Notes under the pieces: generated by a model | Databases searched by the model: none | The model's input: only the letters and a program-made list of their open reading frames with translations | Told to the model about the DNA's origin: nothing | NCBI GenBank assembly: GCA_017416345.1 | Contig: JAFQCR010000004.1 | Span: 145,475 to 209,474, forward strand | Length of the DNA stretch: 64,000 bases | Direction: 5' to 3' | DNA from: Clostridia bacterium | Lineage (GTDB): Bacteria; Bacillota; Clostridia; Oscillospirales; Acutalibacteraceae | Position numbers and translations under genes: made by a program | In this document: piece after piece, positions 1 through 8,927 of the stretch | How the letters are laid out: each line of letters starts with the position of its first letter | How positions within the stretch are numbered: position 1 is the first letter of the stretch

Positions 1-1
1 G

Positions 2-1414
2 GTGACCGAAAAATTAAACGAGCTGAAGTCGGTCGATGCACGGCTTTCGACCTATACGTCGGACAATGCCGACCGAAACGAGCTTCAAAAGCTGAACGAG
101 TTTTTCTCCAAAGGAGTGCCCACAGAGGGTGAGCTTTCCGAGATAAAGGCTTCGGCAGCGAGACTTGCACAGCTTAAGATCAAAGCCGAGGCTATAAAGC
201 CTGCTCTTAATGAGGCTGAAGAAAAACCGACCGAGAGCAACGGCAGATCTTCAAAATGGTTGCTTATTGCGGCCGTTTTGGTGCTGGCTGTCGGTGCGGC
301 GGCTCTTATCTGGCAGACCGCCGTCGGAATTGCACTTCTGGTGCTCGGGCTTGTAGGCCTCGGAGCCGCAGGCTTTATATACCTTAAAAATATGATAGCT
401 TCGGGTCAGAAACCGTCCGATAATACCGATACGAAAAAGGAATATGAATCGCTGGTTGCCGAAGCCGAGGGCTTGGCCGTGTTGGTGGGCGATTTCACTA
501 AAAGATTTATGCCCGAGGAAGCGCCCGAAGCGGCGTTGGAGACGGTGTCGCAGGCATTGCGTGACCTCAACCGTGTCAAGACGGCCGTTGCAACGCTGGA
601 TGAAAAGATAACCGAAGCAAGGGAGCAAAAGGGCGAGCTTTTGGCCGACTTGGGTGCATTTTTTGCAGCCTTCGGCGTGGGACTTGAGGGCGAATACGCC
701 GACCGACTTGTGCAGATACGCCGTGATTCGGATGAAACGGGACGCCTTAACGAAACGCTTGAATCGGCCAAGCAAAAGCTCAAGGAAATACCCGAGGCTC
801 CCGAAAAAGAAATGGATGCCGAGCCGCTGGACCGTGATGCTCTTCTGGCCGAGGAAAGGGAAGTGCAGAATGAGCTTGACACAGTTCAGGCAAAGATCGT
901 CGAGCTCGAAAAAGCGACCGAGCGACTTTTGGGCTTGTCGCAAGAGCGCACCTCTTTAGAGGAACAGCTTGACGGACTGCGTGACCGCCACATTGAGGCA
1001 ACACAGCGTTACGAGGTGCTGACCACTACTCTCAAGCTGCTCGAAGCTGCCAAGACCGACCTTTCCTTGAGGTATCTTGACCGTGTGACGGGTAATTTCA
1101 AAAAGTATCTCACAACGCTCCAGATGGACTCGGAGGATTGCTTGGTCGACACCGAGCTTCACGTTCAGCTTGACCGTGGCGGCAAGGCAAGGGAGCGCAA
1201 TTATTTCAGCCGAGGTATGCGCGATGTTATCGATATTGCAATGCGACTTTCCTTGGGAGATGCGCTGTTTGAAAGCGGAGAAGCGGTGCTTATTCTGGAC
1301 GATCCGTTTGTCAATCTTGATGACGACCGCTTGAAAAAGGCAATGGAGCTGCTCAAAAAGTTGGCCGAGGACCGACAGATAATCTACCTCACCTGCCACA
1401 GCAGCCGATGCTGA
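2..1414 (+). CDS. YhaN/SbcC-like coiled-coil AAA ATPase, 3' part
   Basis: The reading frame is open to the window edge, so the N-terminus with the Walker A motif is missing; the GTG at position 2 is probably internal. Visible parts are a membrane hairpin of two hydrophobic segments at about residues 85-130, a long charged coiled coil (about 140-340), and a C-terminal ABC-type head. The head has a signature-like SRGMRD motif, Walker B VLILDDPF, D-loop NLDDDR and a switch histidine in LTCHSS. This is the layout of YhaN/SbcC/Rad50-type ATPases, which usually work with a metallophosphoesterase partner in DNA end processing; any such partner would lie upstream of this window. The membrane hairpin inside the coiled coil is seen in clostridial members. 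Family is fairly sure; exact function is not. Confidence 0.75.
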   Translation: MTEKLNELKSVDARLSTYTSDNADRNELQKLNEFFSKGVPTEGELSEIKASAARLAQLKIKAEAIKPALNEAEEKPTESNGRSSKWLLIAAVLVLAVGAAALIWQTAVGIALLVLGLVGLGAAGFIYLKNMIASGQKPSDNTDTKKEYESLVAEAEGLAVLVGDFTKRFMPEEAPEAALETVSQALRDLNRVKTAVATLDEKITEAREQKGELLADLGAFFAAFGVGLEGEYADRLVQIRRDSDETGRLNETLESAKQKLKEIPEAPEKEMDAEPLDRDALLAEEREVQNELDTVQAKIVELEKATERLLGLSQERTSLEEQLDGLRDRHIEATQRYEVLTTTLKLLEAAKTDLSLRYLDRVTGNFKKYLTTLQMDSEDCLVDTELHVQLDRGGKARERNYFSRGMRDVIDIAMRLSLGDALFESGEAVLILDDPFVNLDDDRLKKAMELLKKLAEDRQIIYLTCHSSRC

Positions 1415-1442
1415 CAATAACCGTTATTACGGATCAAAATTT

Positions 1443-1487
1443 AAAAGATCAGGTTTTACATTTTGTAAAACTTGGTCTTTTATTTTT
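1443..1487 (+). terminator. Rho-independent terminator after the ATPase
   Basis: A 17-bp stem (1443-1459 with 1465-1481, including G-U pairs) with loop ATTTT is followed by ATTTTTTATTTT. It separates the ATPase gene from the mgl operon. Confidence 0.85.
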
Positions 1488-1554
1488 TATTTTGTTTAAT
1501 CTTTCGTCAAAGGTACATAATAACCTTGTTACCAAAATTTTAAGGAGTGTTTTT

Positions 1555-2619
1555 ATGAAAAGATTTTTATGCTTACTGCTGGCGGCGGCGCTGTGTCTGT
1601 CGTTTGTTGCCTGCGGCAAAAAGAATTCCAAGAATAACGGCGAAATATCGGTGTTCTACTTTACCTACAGCGATGCCTATATTTCAAGTGTGCGTACGGC
1701 TCTGGACAAAGCGTTGAAGAATGCAGGGCTGAAGTTCAACGACTACGACGCCAACGGAAACCAGTCGTCACAGACCGAGCAGATAGATGTTGCTATTTCA
1801 AAGGGCTCGCAGGCGCTGGTGGTCAATGTTGTTGACACCGGTTCGGATGATGCGGCGCTCAATATCATCGACAAGGCACGTGCCGCCAACATCCCTGTAA
1901 TATTTTTCAACCGCTCGGTCGAGGAATCGGTGGTCAAATCCTACGACAAGTGTGTGTTTGTCGGAACCGATTACGAAATGGCAGGGCATATGCAGGGGCA
2001 GGTCATCGGTGATTACCTTGTGAAGAATTTTGATACCGTTGATCTGAACAAGGACGGTAAAATAAGCTACGTCATGTTCAAGGGTCAGGAGGGCAATATG
2101 GAGGCCATCGCCAGAACCCGATTTGCCGTTGAGGATGCCGATAAAATTTTAACCGAGGCAGGCAAACCGAAGCTGCAGTTTTACGATGCCGCAAATGCCA
2201 ACAAATACCTTGTTGACCAGGACGGTCTGTGGTCATCGGCGGCGGCCAACAATTATATGGGAACCATTCTGGCCAAATACAGCGAGTCCAATAAAAACAT
2301 GGTCGAGCTGGTCATTGCCAATAACGACGAAATGGCTATGGGTGCCGTTTCGGCCTTGCAGGGAGCAGGCTACAACAAGCAGGGCGGCAAGGTGATACCC
2401 GTTTTCGGTGTCGATGCGACCCCTGCCGCACAGACCGCCATTGCCAACGGTTCGATGATCGGTACCATCAAGCAGGATGCCGAGGGTATGGCCAAGGTCA
2501 TTGCCTCAATAGTTGATAATTTCAGAAACGACCGCAAGCCGTTTGACGGTATCGAGGAGAGTACAACGGTGGGTGGCTGGCGTGTCAACATCCCGTATTC
2601 GGCCTACACGAAAGAGTGA
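1555..2619 (+). CDS. mglB: galactose/methyl-galactoside ABC transporter substrate-binding lipoprotein
   Basis: Extracellular sugar-binding lipoprotein of an ABC importer (354 aa). The start ATG at 1555 has AAGGAG 8 nt upstream; an earlier in-frame start near 1408 would add a non-signal leader and overlap the terminator. The N-terminus is a lipoprotein signal with lipobox FVAC (Cys 20). The body is a periplasmic-binding-protein type 1 fold. Segments such as SYDKCVFVGTDYEMAG and GVDATPAAQTAI resemble glucose/galactose-binding proteins. It is followed after 6 nt by the ATPase and then the permease, so this is a complete MglBAC-type importer. Sugar specificity is inferred from family resemblance; ribose or another hexose is possible. 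Confidence 0.88.
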   Translation: MKRFLCLLLAAALCLSFVACGKKNSKNNGEISVFYFTYSDAYISSVRTALDKALKNAGLKFNDYDANGNQSSQTEQIDVAISKGSQALVVNVVDTGSDDAALNIIDKARAANIPVIFFNRSVEESVVKSYDKCVFVGTDYEMAGHMQGQVIGDYLVKNFDTVDLNKDGKISYVMFKGQEGNMEAIARTRFAVEDADKILTEAGKPKLQFYDAANANKYLVDQDGLWSSAAANNYMGTILAKYSESNKNMVELVIANNDEMAMGAVSALQGAGYNKQGGKVIPVFGVDATPAAQTAIANGSMIGTIKQDAEGMAKVIASIVDNFRNDRKPFDGIEESTTVGGWRVNIPYSAYTKE

Positions 2620-2625
2620 CAAATA

Positions 2626-4140
2626 ATGCTTCAAGAAAAAAGCGCTCCACCGTTACTGAAAATGGTGGAGATCGAAAAGAATTTCCCGGGCGTAAGGGCG
2701 TTGGACAAGGTGTCGCTGACCGTGGAAAGCGGCACCGTGCACGCACTTATGGGTGAAAACGGAGCAGGCAAGTCCACGCTCATGAAGTGCCTTTTCGGCG
2801 TTTACAAAAAGGACGGCGGACGGGTCTTGCTCGAAGGCAAAGAGGTCTCCTTCAAAAACTCCAAGGAGGCGCTCGAAAACGGTGTTGCAATGGTGCATCA
2901 GGAACTGAACCAGGCGCTGAAATTGACCGTTATGGACAATATGTGGCTGGGACGTTTCCCGTATGTATCAAAGCTTTTGCCGTTGACTTCGGAGCGCAAG
3001 ATGTATACCGCCACCAAAAAGATATTTGACGAACTGGGAATAACGGTCGACCCGAAGGTGAAAATGAGTACGCTTTCGGTATCGCAACGGCAGATGGTCG
3101 AGATAGCCAAAGCGGTGTCGTATAACTCAAAGGTCATCGTTTTTGACGAGCCGACCTCGTCGCTCAATGACCGAGAAGCCGAGGTGCTTTTCCGCATTAT
3201 CGATATGCTCAAAAACAGGGGCTGCGGCATCATCTACATCTCGCACAAGATGGAGGAGATACTGCGGATCTCGGATTTTGTTACCGTTATGCGTGACGGT
3301 ACATGGGTGGCGACCAAGCCTGCAAAAGAGCTTTCGATGGATGAGATAATCCGACTTATGGTCGGTCGTGAGCTGACCCAACGCTACCCTCATAAGGAAC
3401 ACAAAATAGGTGATATATTGCTCACGGTCGAGGGGCTTTCAAGCACTTATAATCATTTGAACGACGTTTCATTTGAGGTGAAGCGTGGTGAGATAGTCGG
3501 CATTGCAGGGCTTGACGGCTCGGGTCGAACCGAGCTGTTGGAAAATCTGTTTGGTCTGTCAACAAGGAAAAGCGGAAATATCACCTTGAACGGCAGGCTT
3601 ATCCGCAACCGCAATCCGAGAGAGGCCATCAAAAACGGCTTTGCTTTACTCACCGAGGAACGTCGAGCTACCGGCATCTTCGGAATATTGAATATCCGTG
3701 AAAACACGGTGGTATCAAGTCTTAAAAAGCACCTTTTCGGGTTTCTTTTTTCAAAACGCAAAGCCCGTCACAGCACCGAAAACTGTATACGCTCGTTAAG
3801 GGTCAAGACCCCCTCGCAGGAGACCAAGATCCGAAGCCTTTCGGGCGGAAATCAGCAAAAGGTTATTTTGGGACGGTGGCTTTTGACCAGACCGCAGGTG
3901 CTTTTGCTCGACGAGCCGACCCGTGGTATCGATGTCGGTGCAAAATACGAGATATATCAGCTTATTTTAAACCTTGCCGCCGAGGGCAAGGCGGTTTTGA
4001 TGGTTTCGTCCGAGATGCCCGAGCTTTTAGGGCTTTCGGACAGAATATTGGTGATGTCGGGCGGCCGACTTGCAGGTGAGGTCGTAACGGCCGAAACCTC
4101 GCAGGAGGAAATAATGACGCTGGCCACCAAATTTGTGTAA
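2626..4140 (+). CDS. mglA: sugar ABC transporter ATP-binding protein (MglA type)
   Basis: Cytoplasmic double-ATPase subunit of a CUT2-family sugar importer (504 aa, the usual length). First nucleotide-binding domain: Walker A GENGAGKST (43-51), signature LSVSQRQM and Walker B VIVFDEPTSSL. The second domain has the degenerate Walker A GLDGSGRT, signature LSGGNQQK and Walker B VLLLDEPTRGID. An asymmetric pair with a weak second Walker A is typical of MglA/RbsA/XylG. It lies 6 nt after mglB and 11 nt before mglC, with an AGGAG site for the next gene overlapping its end, so the three are co-transcribed. Confidence 0.93.
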   Translation: MLQEKSAPPLLKMVEIEKNFPGVRALDKVSLTVESGTVHALMGENGAGKSTLMKCLFGVYKKDGGRVLLEGKEVSFKNSKEALENGVAMVHQELNQALKLTVMDNMWLGRFPYVSKLLPLTSERKMYTATKKIFDELGITVDPKVKMSTLSVSQRQMVEIAKAVSYNSKVIVFDEPTSSLNDREAEVLFRIIDMLKNRGCGIIYISHKMEEILRISDFVTVMRDGTWVATKPAKELSMDEIIRLMVGRELTQRYPHKEHKIGDILLTVEGLSSTYNHLNDVSFEVKRGEIVGIAGLDGSGRTELLENLFGLSTRKSGNITLNGRLIRNRNPREAIKNGFALLTEERRATGIFGILNIRENTVVSSLKKHLFGFLFSKRKARHSTENCIRSLRVKTPSQETKIRSLSGGNQQKVILGRWLLTRPQVLLLDEPTRGIDVGAKYEIYQLILNLAAEGKAVLMVSSEMPELLGLSDRILVMSGGRLAGEVVTAETSQEEIMTLATKFV

Positions 4141-4151
4141 GGAGCGACCCC

Positions 4152-5234
4152 ATGGGTGAAAATAAATCTTTAAACGGCGGGCTTTGGAGCCGCTTTGCCG
4201 AGTTCAAACGGCTGTCGGGCAAGGACAAGCGGCGAATGGTGTCCGACCTTATTTTTAACAATGCGATGTTCATAATCATCGCCGTGGCGATAGTCTTTAT
4301 CGCCGTTCGTGTGCCGGAATTTCTGTCGCTGTCGTCCATCGTCAACATCGTGTCACTGACAGCGGCACGTCTGCCCATAGCTTTGGGTGTCGGCGGTGCG
4401 ATAGTCTTAAGCGGTACCGATATTTCGGCAGGACGCGTGGTCGGTCTTACAGCCTGCATAGCGGCATCGCTTTTGCAGGTGACCAACTACCCCAAAAAGA
4501 TGTTTCCCGACCTTCCAACAATGCCTTTGATAGTGGTTTTGCTGGCGGTGCTGGCGGTCGGTGCTGTGATCGGTCTTATCAACGGTTTTTTTGTGGCAAA
4601 ATTCAAGCTGCATCCGTTTATCGTTACGCTTTCGACACAACTTATCGTGTTCGGCTCGGTGCTGATGTACCTGATGATAGGCAACAACAACGGTCAGACC
4701 TTGTCGGGACTTGACCCGAGCTACACCGATTTTGTCCGTGGTACGCTGTTCCGTATAGGCGGTGTTGCCGTGCCGAGGTACGTCTTATATTCGGCAATAC
4801 TGACCGTGATAATGTGGTTTGTTTGGAACAAAACGACCTTCGGCAAAAATATGTTTGCGGTCGGTTCAAACGAAGAGGCTGCCAACGTTTCGGGTGTCAA
4901 TGTTTTCAGAACGATAGTGCTGGTATTTGTGCTGGCAGGCGTGATGTATGCCATAACCGGATTTATCGAGGGCGGACGAATTGCCTCCTGCTCGGCCAAT
5001 ACGGGTTTGAACTACGAGGGCGACGCCATTGCGGCCTGTGTTATCGGCGGCGTTTCGTTTGTCGGCGGCACGGGTAAGATAGGTGGCATTGTTACAGGTG
5101 TTTTCCTTTTGCAGTTGATATTCGTCGGCCTCAATTTCCTTTCGGTCTCGGCTAATATGCTGTATATCATCAAGGGTCTTATCATTCTCACGGCCTGCGC
5201 CATTGATATGAGAAAATACCTTGCGAGGAAGTAA
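4152..5234 (+). CDS. mglC: sugar ABC transporter permease (MglC type)
   Basis: Membrane permease of the CUT2 sugar importer (360 aa). After a short basic cytoplasmic N-terminus there are about eight to ten hydrophobic segments. The stretch GGAIVLSGTDISAGRVVGL and the EAANVSGVNV region match the conserved permease and ATPase-contact regions of BPD_transp_2 family MglC/RbsC proteins. The start ATG has AGGAG 7 nt upstream. It is the third gene of the mgl operon and is followed 2 nt later by a 46-codon membrane-protein gene. Confidence 0.92.
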   Translation: MGENKSLNGGLWSRFAEFKRLSGKDKRRMVSDLIFNNAMFIIIAVAIVFIAVRVPEFLSLSSIVNIVSLTAARLPIALGVGGAIVLSGTDISAGRVVGLTACIAASLLQVTNYPKKMFPDLPTMPLIVVLLAVLAVGAVIGLINGFFVAKFKLHPFIVTLSTQLIVFGSVLMYLMIGNNNGQTLSGLDPSYTDFVRGTLFRIGGVAVPRYVLYSAILTVIMWFVWNKTTFGKNMFAVGSNEEAANVSGVNVFRTIVLVFVLAGVMYAITGFIEGGRIASCSANTGLNYEGDAIAACVIGGVSFVGGTGKIGGIVTGVFLLQLIFVGLNFLSVSANMLYIIKGLIILTACAIDMRKYLARK

Positions 5235-5236
5235 AA

Positions 5237-5377
5237 ATGGAAAACAAGGACAACAAAACAGCCAAAAGCGGCGGACTTTATGAGAAGATAAATATGACCG
5301 TAAAAACCGCCGACATCATAATCACGGTGCTGATTCTGGCACTTGTGGTGACGGTGATTATTGCTTTGAATATGTAA
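5237..5377 (+). CDS. 46-aa single-pass membrane protein at the end of the mgl operon
   Basis: A short frame with GAGGAAG 5-6 nt upstream of ATG 5237, starting 2 nt after the mglC stop and ending directly before the operon terminator. The product has a charged, Lys-rich N-terminal half (MENKDNKTAK...) and one hydrophobic helix (about residues 26-45, ending ALNM), as expected for a small membrane-inserted protein. I do not recognise a family. Position, a proper ribosome site and placement before the terminator suggest a real accessory or assembly factor of the sugar importer, in the way small proteins are known to accompany other transporters. Function is inference only. Confidence 0.6.
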   Translation: MENKDNKTAKSGGLYEKINMTVKTADIIITVLILALVVTVIIALNM

Positions 5378-5384
5378 ATTTAGA

Positions 5385-5417
5385 CGGGCAGGATTTGTTT
5401 CTTGCCCGACTTTTTTG
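5385..5417 (+). terminator. terminator of the mgl operon
   Basis: An 8-bp stem (5385-5392 with 5401-5408, core CGGGCA/TGCCCG) is followed by AC and six T residues. Confidence 0.85.
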
Positions 5418-5418
5418 T

Positions 5419-5447
5419 TTGACATACGCTGTGTATGGGATTATAAT
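5419..5447 (+). promoter_or_regulatory. consensus sigma-A promoter for the beta-helix lipoprotein
   Basis: TTGACA at 5419-5424 and TATAAT at 5442-5447 with a 17-bp spacer: a perfect housekeeping promoter starting within the T-tract of the upstream terminator, 31 nt before the start codon. Confidence 0.88.
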
Positions 5448-5478
5448 AAGCATATTACTAAAGCTTAAGGAGAATGAT

Positions 5479-7401
5479 ATGAAAACTACCTTGCTTAAAC
5501 TTTTATCTGTCTTAATGTGCGTGGCACTTGTGCTTTCCCTTGCGGCTTGCTCGTCGGATGACACCGAGAGTGCACCCACGCATGACCCTAACGCCAACAA
5601 CGTTGACCTTGCGGGTCTTAACGTCGAGTTCAAATACTCCAAGGATTGCTCTTCCTGGAATGCTGTTGAGGCTTCAAGCGAGCTTTTCCGTGCCGACGGT
5701 GTTTACAACGCCAACGACACCGAGGTGGTATATCTCCACTTCAAAAACCACGAAGCCAATCCCACCTCCTACAAGGTGACCTTCCGTGTTATCGAGGGTG
5801 ACGCCAAGGATGCCACAGTCGGTGTTGCCGACGATGTGCGTGCGGCCTTTGCCGATGCCGCCGAGGCAACCGCTGCCGTCGAGGGTAATACATATAAGCT
5901 TTCCGACTATGTTTACTCCTACACGATGGAGGCCGACAGCACCAGAACGGTTGCCGTTGTTATCAGTACTGTCTCCGCCGCACAGATGAAGCTTCGTGTG
6001 GACTATGTTGCTATCGCTCACGGTGCCGAAAGTGCCAACACGATGCAGTCACAGAACGGTGTGAACGCCGTCAACGCCAACTGCCATACCGTTGTTCGTG
6101 ATGCCGCCGTCGTGACCTCGCTTTTCAATGCCGACAGCTCGTTTAAGGTCACCTTTGCTGCCAACGCTTTGAAGCAGGGCTCGGTCGTTTCGGCCGTTGT
6201 CAAGCCGAGCAATGTGGCCGAAGGCTCGGTCGATTATGACATCACCATCACCGTGGACGGTAAGATTTACGACGGTGATGCTACCGTAAGCCTTCTTGCA
6301 GGCTACGGTCTTACGGGTGTTGAGGTGCAAAAGGACGGTGCCAAGATTGAAAGCACCTATGATATGTACACAGGCCTTGCGGTGTTTACCGCCAAAAGCG
6401 GAAAATACACCGTGAAATACTCCGGCAAAACCGATATAAAGGGTGTTATCGTTCAGGGTGCCGATGAACCGTTCAATAACTTCAAGGATGCCGTAAAGTA
6501 TGCCGCAGATAACTGTGACGGGGTCGTCAACATCATCATCTTCGGCCGTGCCGAATACACCGTCGCAACCGGTGAAAAGGTCTCGTTTGTCGGTGCAAAC
6601 GAAAGCATCAAAAATGTCAATGTTGTCGGCGGAAATGATACTGCCGAGATATTCATAACCAAGGATTCGGGCTCGGTTCCCAGCCTGCCTTATGCCGGTG
6701 AGGATGTGTATATCAGCTACTCCAACATCATCTTCCAGAGCGAAAACGAGCAGCAGGAGGGCGGCGAATACTCGCACCACTTTGACTACCGCGGAGATGC
6801 AGACATCAGTTTCAGAAACTGTACCTTCTTAAAGGCGCTCGCCACCCGCGGCCCCAAGTCCAGCGTTGTTGTTGATAACTGCGTGTTCAAGTGTCAGACC
6901 GTCAACGATACCCTCAAGGGTTACTGCTATTACTCCATTCAGAAGATCGGTATGTACCCCATAACCGTTGAGTTTACCAACAATACCGTCACCGAAAACT
7001 GGGGCGGTATCAACCTTGATTGGTCGGATGCCGATTTTATCGTTTCGGGCAACACCTTTGCCAACATCACCTGCTCAAAGCCGCCTATTCAGCTGTCGCA
7101 CGCCAACACCATGCTGATCGAGGACAACACCTTCACCAACATAAAGGATGAAAACGTATTCCGCTTCTACAGCGGCTACGGTGCCAAGAGCACCAAGATA
7201 ATCAACAACACCATTGATGCCGATTATCTTTTCCAGTCGGATAAGGCGGGTGCAATAAACAGCCTTAAGGAATTTATATTTGAGGACAATACAATTTCCA
7301 AGACCACAAGCCTTACCATGGGTCACGAGGCCAACGGCCCTGCCGATGCCATCAGCCCTCATAACTATATAGTAGATACCACCGCCAACACAATAAAATA
7401 A
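5479..7401 (+). CDS. lipoprotein with C-terminal right-handed beta-helix
   Basis: Predicted surface lipoprotein of 640 aa. The start ATG at 5479 has TTAAGGAG upstream and gives a clean lipoprotein signal ending in lipobox LAAC (Cys 25). Residues about 30-340 look like beta-sandwich material. From about residue 350 there are repeated units of the kind SFRNCTF, VVVDNCVF, EFTNNTV, IVSGNTF, IEDNTF, IINNTI, typical of right-handed parallel beta-helix (pectate-lyase-like/NosD) folds. Such folds often bind or cleave acidic polysaccharides, but catalytic residues cannot be assigned from sequence alone. It is monocistronic, with a perfect promoter and a strong terminator, so probably well expressed. 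Substrate unknown. Confidence 0.8.
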   Translation: MKTTLLKLLSVLMCVALVLSLAACSSDDTESAPTHDPNANNVDLAGLNVEFKYSKDCSSWNAVEASSELFRADGVYNANDTEVVYLHFKNHEANPTSYKVTFRVIEGDAKDATVGVADDVRAAFADAAEATAAVEGNTYKLSDYVYSYTMEADSTRTVAVVISTVSAAQMKLRVDYVAIAHGAESANTMQSQNGVNAVNANCHTVVRDAAVVTSLFNADSSFKVTFAANALKQGSVVSAVVKPSNVAEGSVDYDITITVDGKIYDGDATVSLLAGYGLTGVEVQKDGAKIESTYDMYTGLAVFTAKSGKYTVKYSGKTDIKGVIVQGADEPFNNFKDAVKYAADNCDGVVNIIIFGRAEYTVATGEKVSFVGANESIKNVNVVGGNDTAEIFITKDSGSVPSLPYAGEDVYISYSNIIFQSENEQQEGGEYSHHFDYRGDADISFRNCTFLKALATRGPKSSVVVDNCVFKCQTVNDTLKGYCYYSIQKIGMYPITVEFTNNTVTENWGGINLDWSDADFIVSGNTFANITCSKPPIQLSHANTMLIEDNTFTNIKDENVFRFYSGYGAKSTKIINNTIDADYLFQSDKAGAINSLKEFIFEDNTISKTTSLTMGHEANGPADAISPHNYIVDTTANTIK

Positions 7402-7411
7402 AGTAAATCAA

Positions 7412-7443
7412 AACTCCGCCGATGTAACTTCGGCGGAGTTTTT
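7412..7443. terminator. bidirectional terminator between convergent genes
   Basis: An 11-bp perfect stem (7412-7422 with 7430-7440, AACTCCGCCGA) has T-runs on both strands. It serves the lipoprotein gene on the plus strand and the GH4 gene on the minus strand. Confidence 0.87.
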
Positions 7444-7455
7444 GTGATTTTCAGA

Positions 7456-8772
7456 TCATTTATAATCTTTGAGGTATTCCTTGTTGACCTCAAACAGCTC
7501 GTCGCACATCTGACGGATCTCCTCAAGTGAGCAGACGGCGGAGGACAGCGGATCGAGGTAAACGGCTTGGTATACCATATCTTTGTTTTTGGTCATAGCG
7601 GCTTCAACAACCATGGTTTCTATCTGTGCGGTGGTGCCGATAAAGGTTGCAAGATGGCGGGGCAGTTCAGGTACAACGGTGGGCTTAAATCCCATTCTGT
7701 CAACAACGACAGGAACCTCAACACAGCAGTCCTTGGGCAGATTGGGGATAGAACCGTGGTTTATGACGTTACCGTTAAAGATAAACGGCTTGCCGTCACC
7801 CAAACGAGCGTTGAATATCTCACCGGCGTACTCGTAGCTCTTTTCCTTGTTGAACGGCTTTTCGAGCCACTCCTCATATTGCTTCACGCCGTCGGCCTTG
7901 CGCTTTAAGCGAAGGTCAAGAGAGAATCGGTGCAGACCCGGGTTCCAGTTAGTACCGTGGGTGCAGTATTTTTCGATAAGGTCGGGGCGTTTTCTGAACC
8001 ACTGATTGTATTCGGAGGCGTGTCCGCTTGATTCGGTGACATAGTAGCCCAATTTCAGGAACATCTCGTTTCTGACCTGCTCACGGTTATAGATCTCTTC
8101 GTTTTCGGTTATGAGCTTGCGAAGACGGGGGTAAAGATCCTCACCGTTATGCTCTAACTTAGTATAGAACGAAATATGGTTGATACCCTCGCAGGTGTAG
8201 ACTATTTCCTCGTGGGGGATGTCAAGCCATTGTGCCAGCATACGGATGGTGCCTTGAACGCTGTGGCACAGACCCATGACCTCAACGTTGGTGTACTTGT
8301 GCATTGCACAGCAAAGCATAGGCATGGGGTTGGTGTAGTTGAGCATAACAGCCTTGGGGCAGTATTTTTCCATATCCTTGCAGATGTCAAGCATCAGCGG
8401 AATGTTGCGCAACGCACGGAAGATACCTGCAACGTTGCGGGTGTCACCGACATTGACGTCGATACCGTATTTCATAGGAATCTCGATCTCGTGACGCCAT
8501 ACATCAACGTCACCGTTGAAAACGGTAACCAAAACGCCATCGGCATCCTTTAAAGCCTCGACACGGTCGGTGGTGGAGATAATGACACACTCGGGACAGT
8601 CCATTTCTTTGACGGTACGTTCAACAACCTTGGTAATCATTTTAAGATGTTCCTCGTTGATATCCATCAAACGAATTTCGCATGGGCGGAAAGCGTCAAA
8701 GTGCAAAAGGTCCTTGACGCAGGTGGATGTGAATTGCAGACTGCCTGCACCGATAAAAGCAAATTTTTTCAT
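7456..8772 (-). CDS. melA: GH4 family alpha-galactosidase/alpha-glucosidase
   Basis: Cytoplasmic glycosidase of family GH4 (438 aa), a family that uses NAD+ and a divalent metal, usually Mn2+, in a redox-elimination mechanism. Seen: N-terminal Rossmann motif IGAGSLQF, the LMDI acidic loop after strand beta-2, NYTNPM, the metal-ligand motif LCHSVQ (about residue 173) and GINHISF with the second metal histidine (about residue 200). Length and motifs fit MelA-type alpha-galactosidases, but alpha-glucosidase or galacturonidase activity cannot be excluded. ATG at 8770-8772 has AAAGGAAC upstream. It is divergent from an AraC regulator, and operator-like direct repeats lie next to its promoter. Confidence 0.87.
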   Translation of the reverse strand: MKKFAFIGAGSLQFTSTCVKDLLHFDAFRPCEIRLMDINEEHLKMITKVVERTVKEMDCPECVIISTTDRVEALKDADGVLVTVFNGDVDVWRHEIEIPMKYGIDVNVGDTRNVAGIFRALRNIPLMLDICKDMEKYCPKAVMLNYTNPMPMLCCAMHKYTNVEVMGLCHSVQGTIRMLAQWLDIPHEEIVYTCEGINHISFYTKLEHNGEDLYPRLRKLITENEEIYNREQVRNEMFLKLGYYVTESSGHASEYNQWFRKRPDLIEKYCTHGTNWNPGLHRFSLDLRLKRKADGVKQYEEWLEKPFNKEKSYEYAGEIFNARLGDGKPFIFNGNVINHGSIPNLPKDCCVEVPVVVDRMGFKPTVVPELPRHLATFIGTTAQIETMVVEAAMTKNKDMVYQAVYLDPLSSAVCSLEEIRQMCDELFEVNKEYLKDYK

Positions 8773-8807
8773 AAAACCGTTCCTTTCAGAAGCTATTGTT
8801 TGAGGCT

Positions 8808-8873
8808 ACTATACCACTCGAAGCCTTAAAAGTGAATAGTCACAACGGCTAAAATATGGACAAAACGGCTAAA
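8808..8873 (-). promoter_or_regulatory. melA promoter with AraC-type direct-repeat operator
   Basis: On the minus strand, -35 TTCACT (8831-8836) and -10 TATAGT (8808-8813) have a 17-bp spacer. Directly upstream of the weak -35 are two exact plus-strand copies of AACGGCTAAA (8844-8853 and 8864-8873), 20 bp apart, about two helical turns. Direct repeats abutting the -35 are the usual site for an AraC activator. The adjacent divergent AraC gene is the obvious candidate (inference). Confidence 0.7.
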
Positions 8874-8927
8874 TGTATTGATTTATTTGGTGGCGTGTGG
8901 TAACATTGGTGTAAAGGAGGTGTTTTT

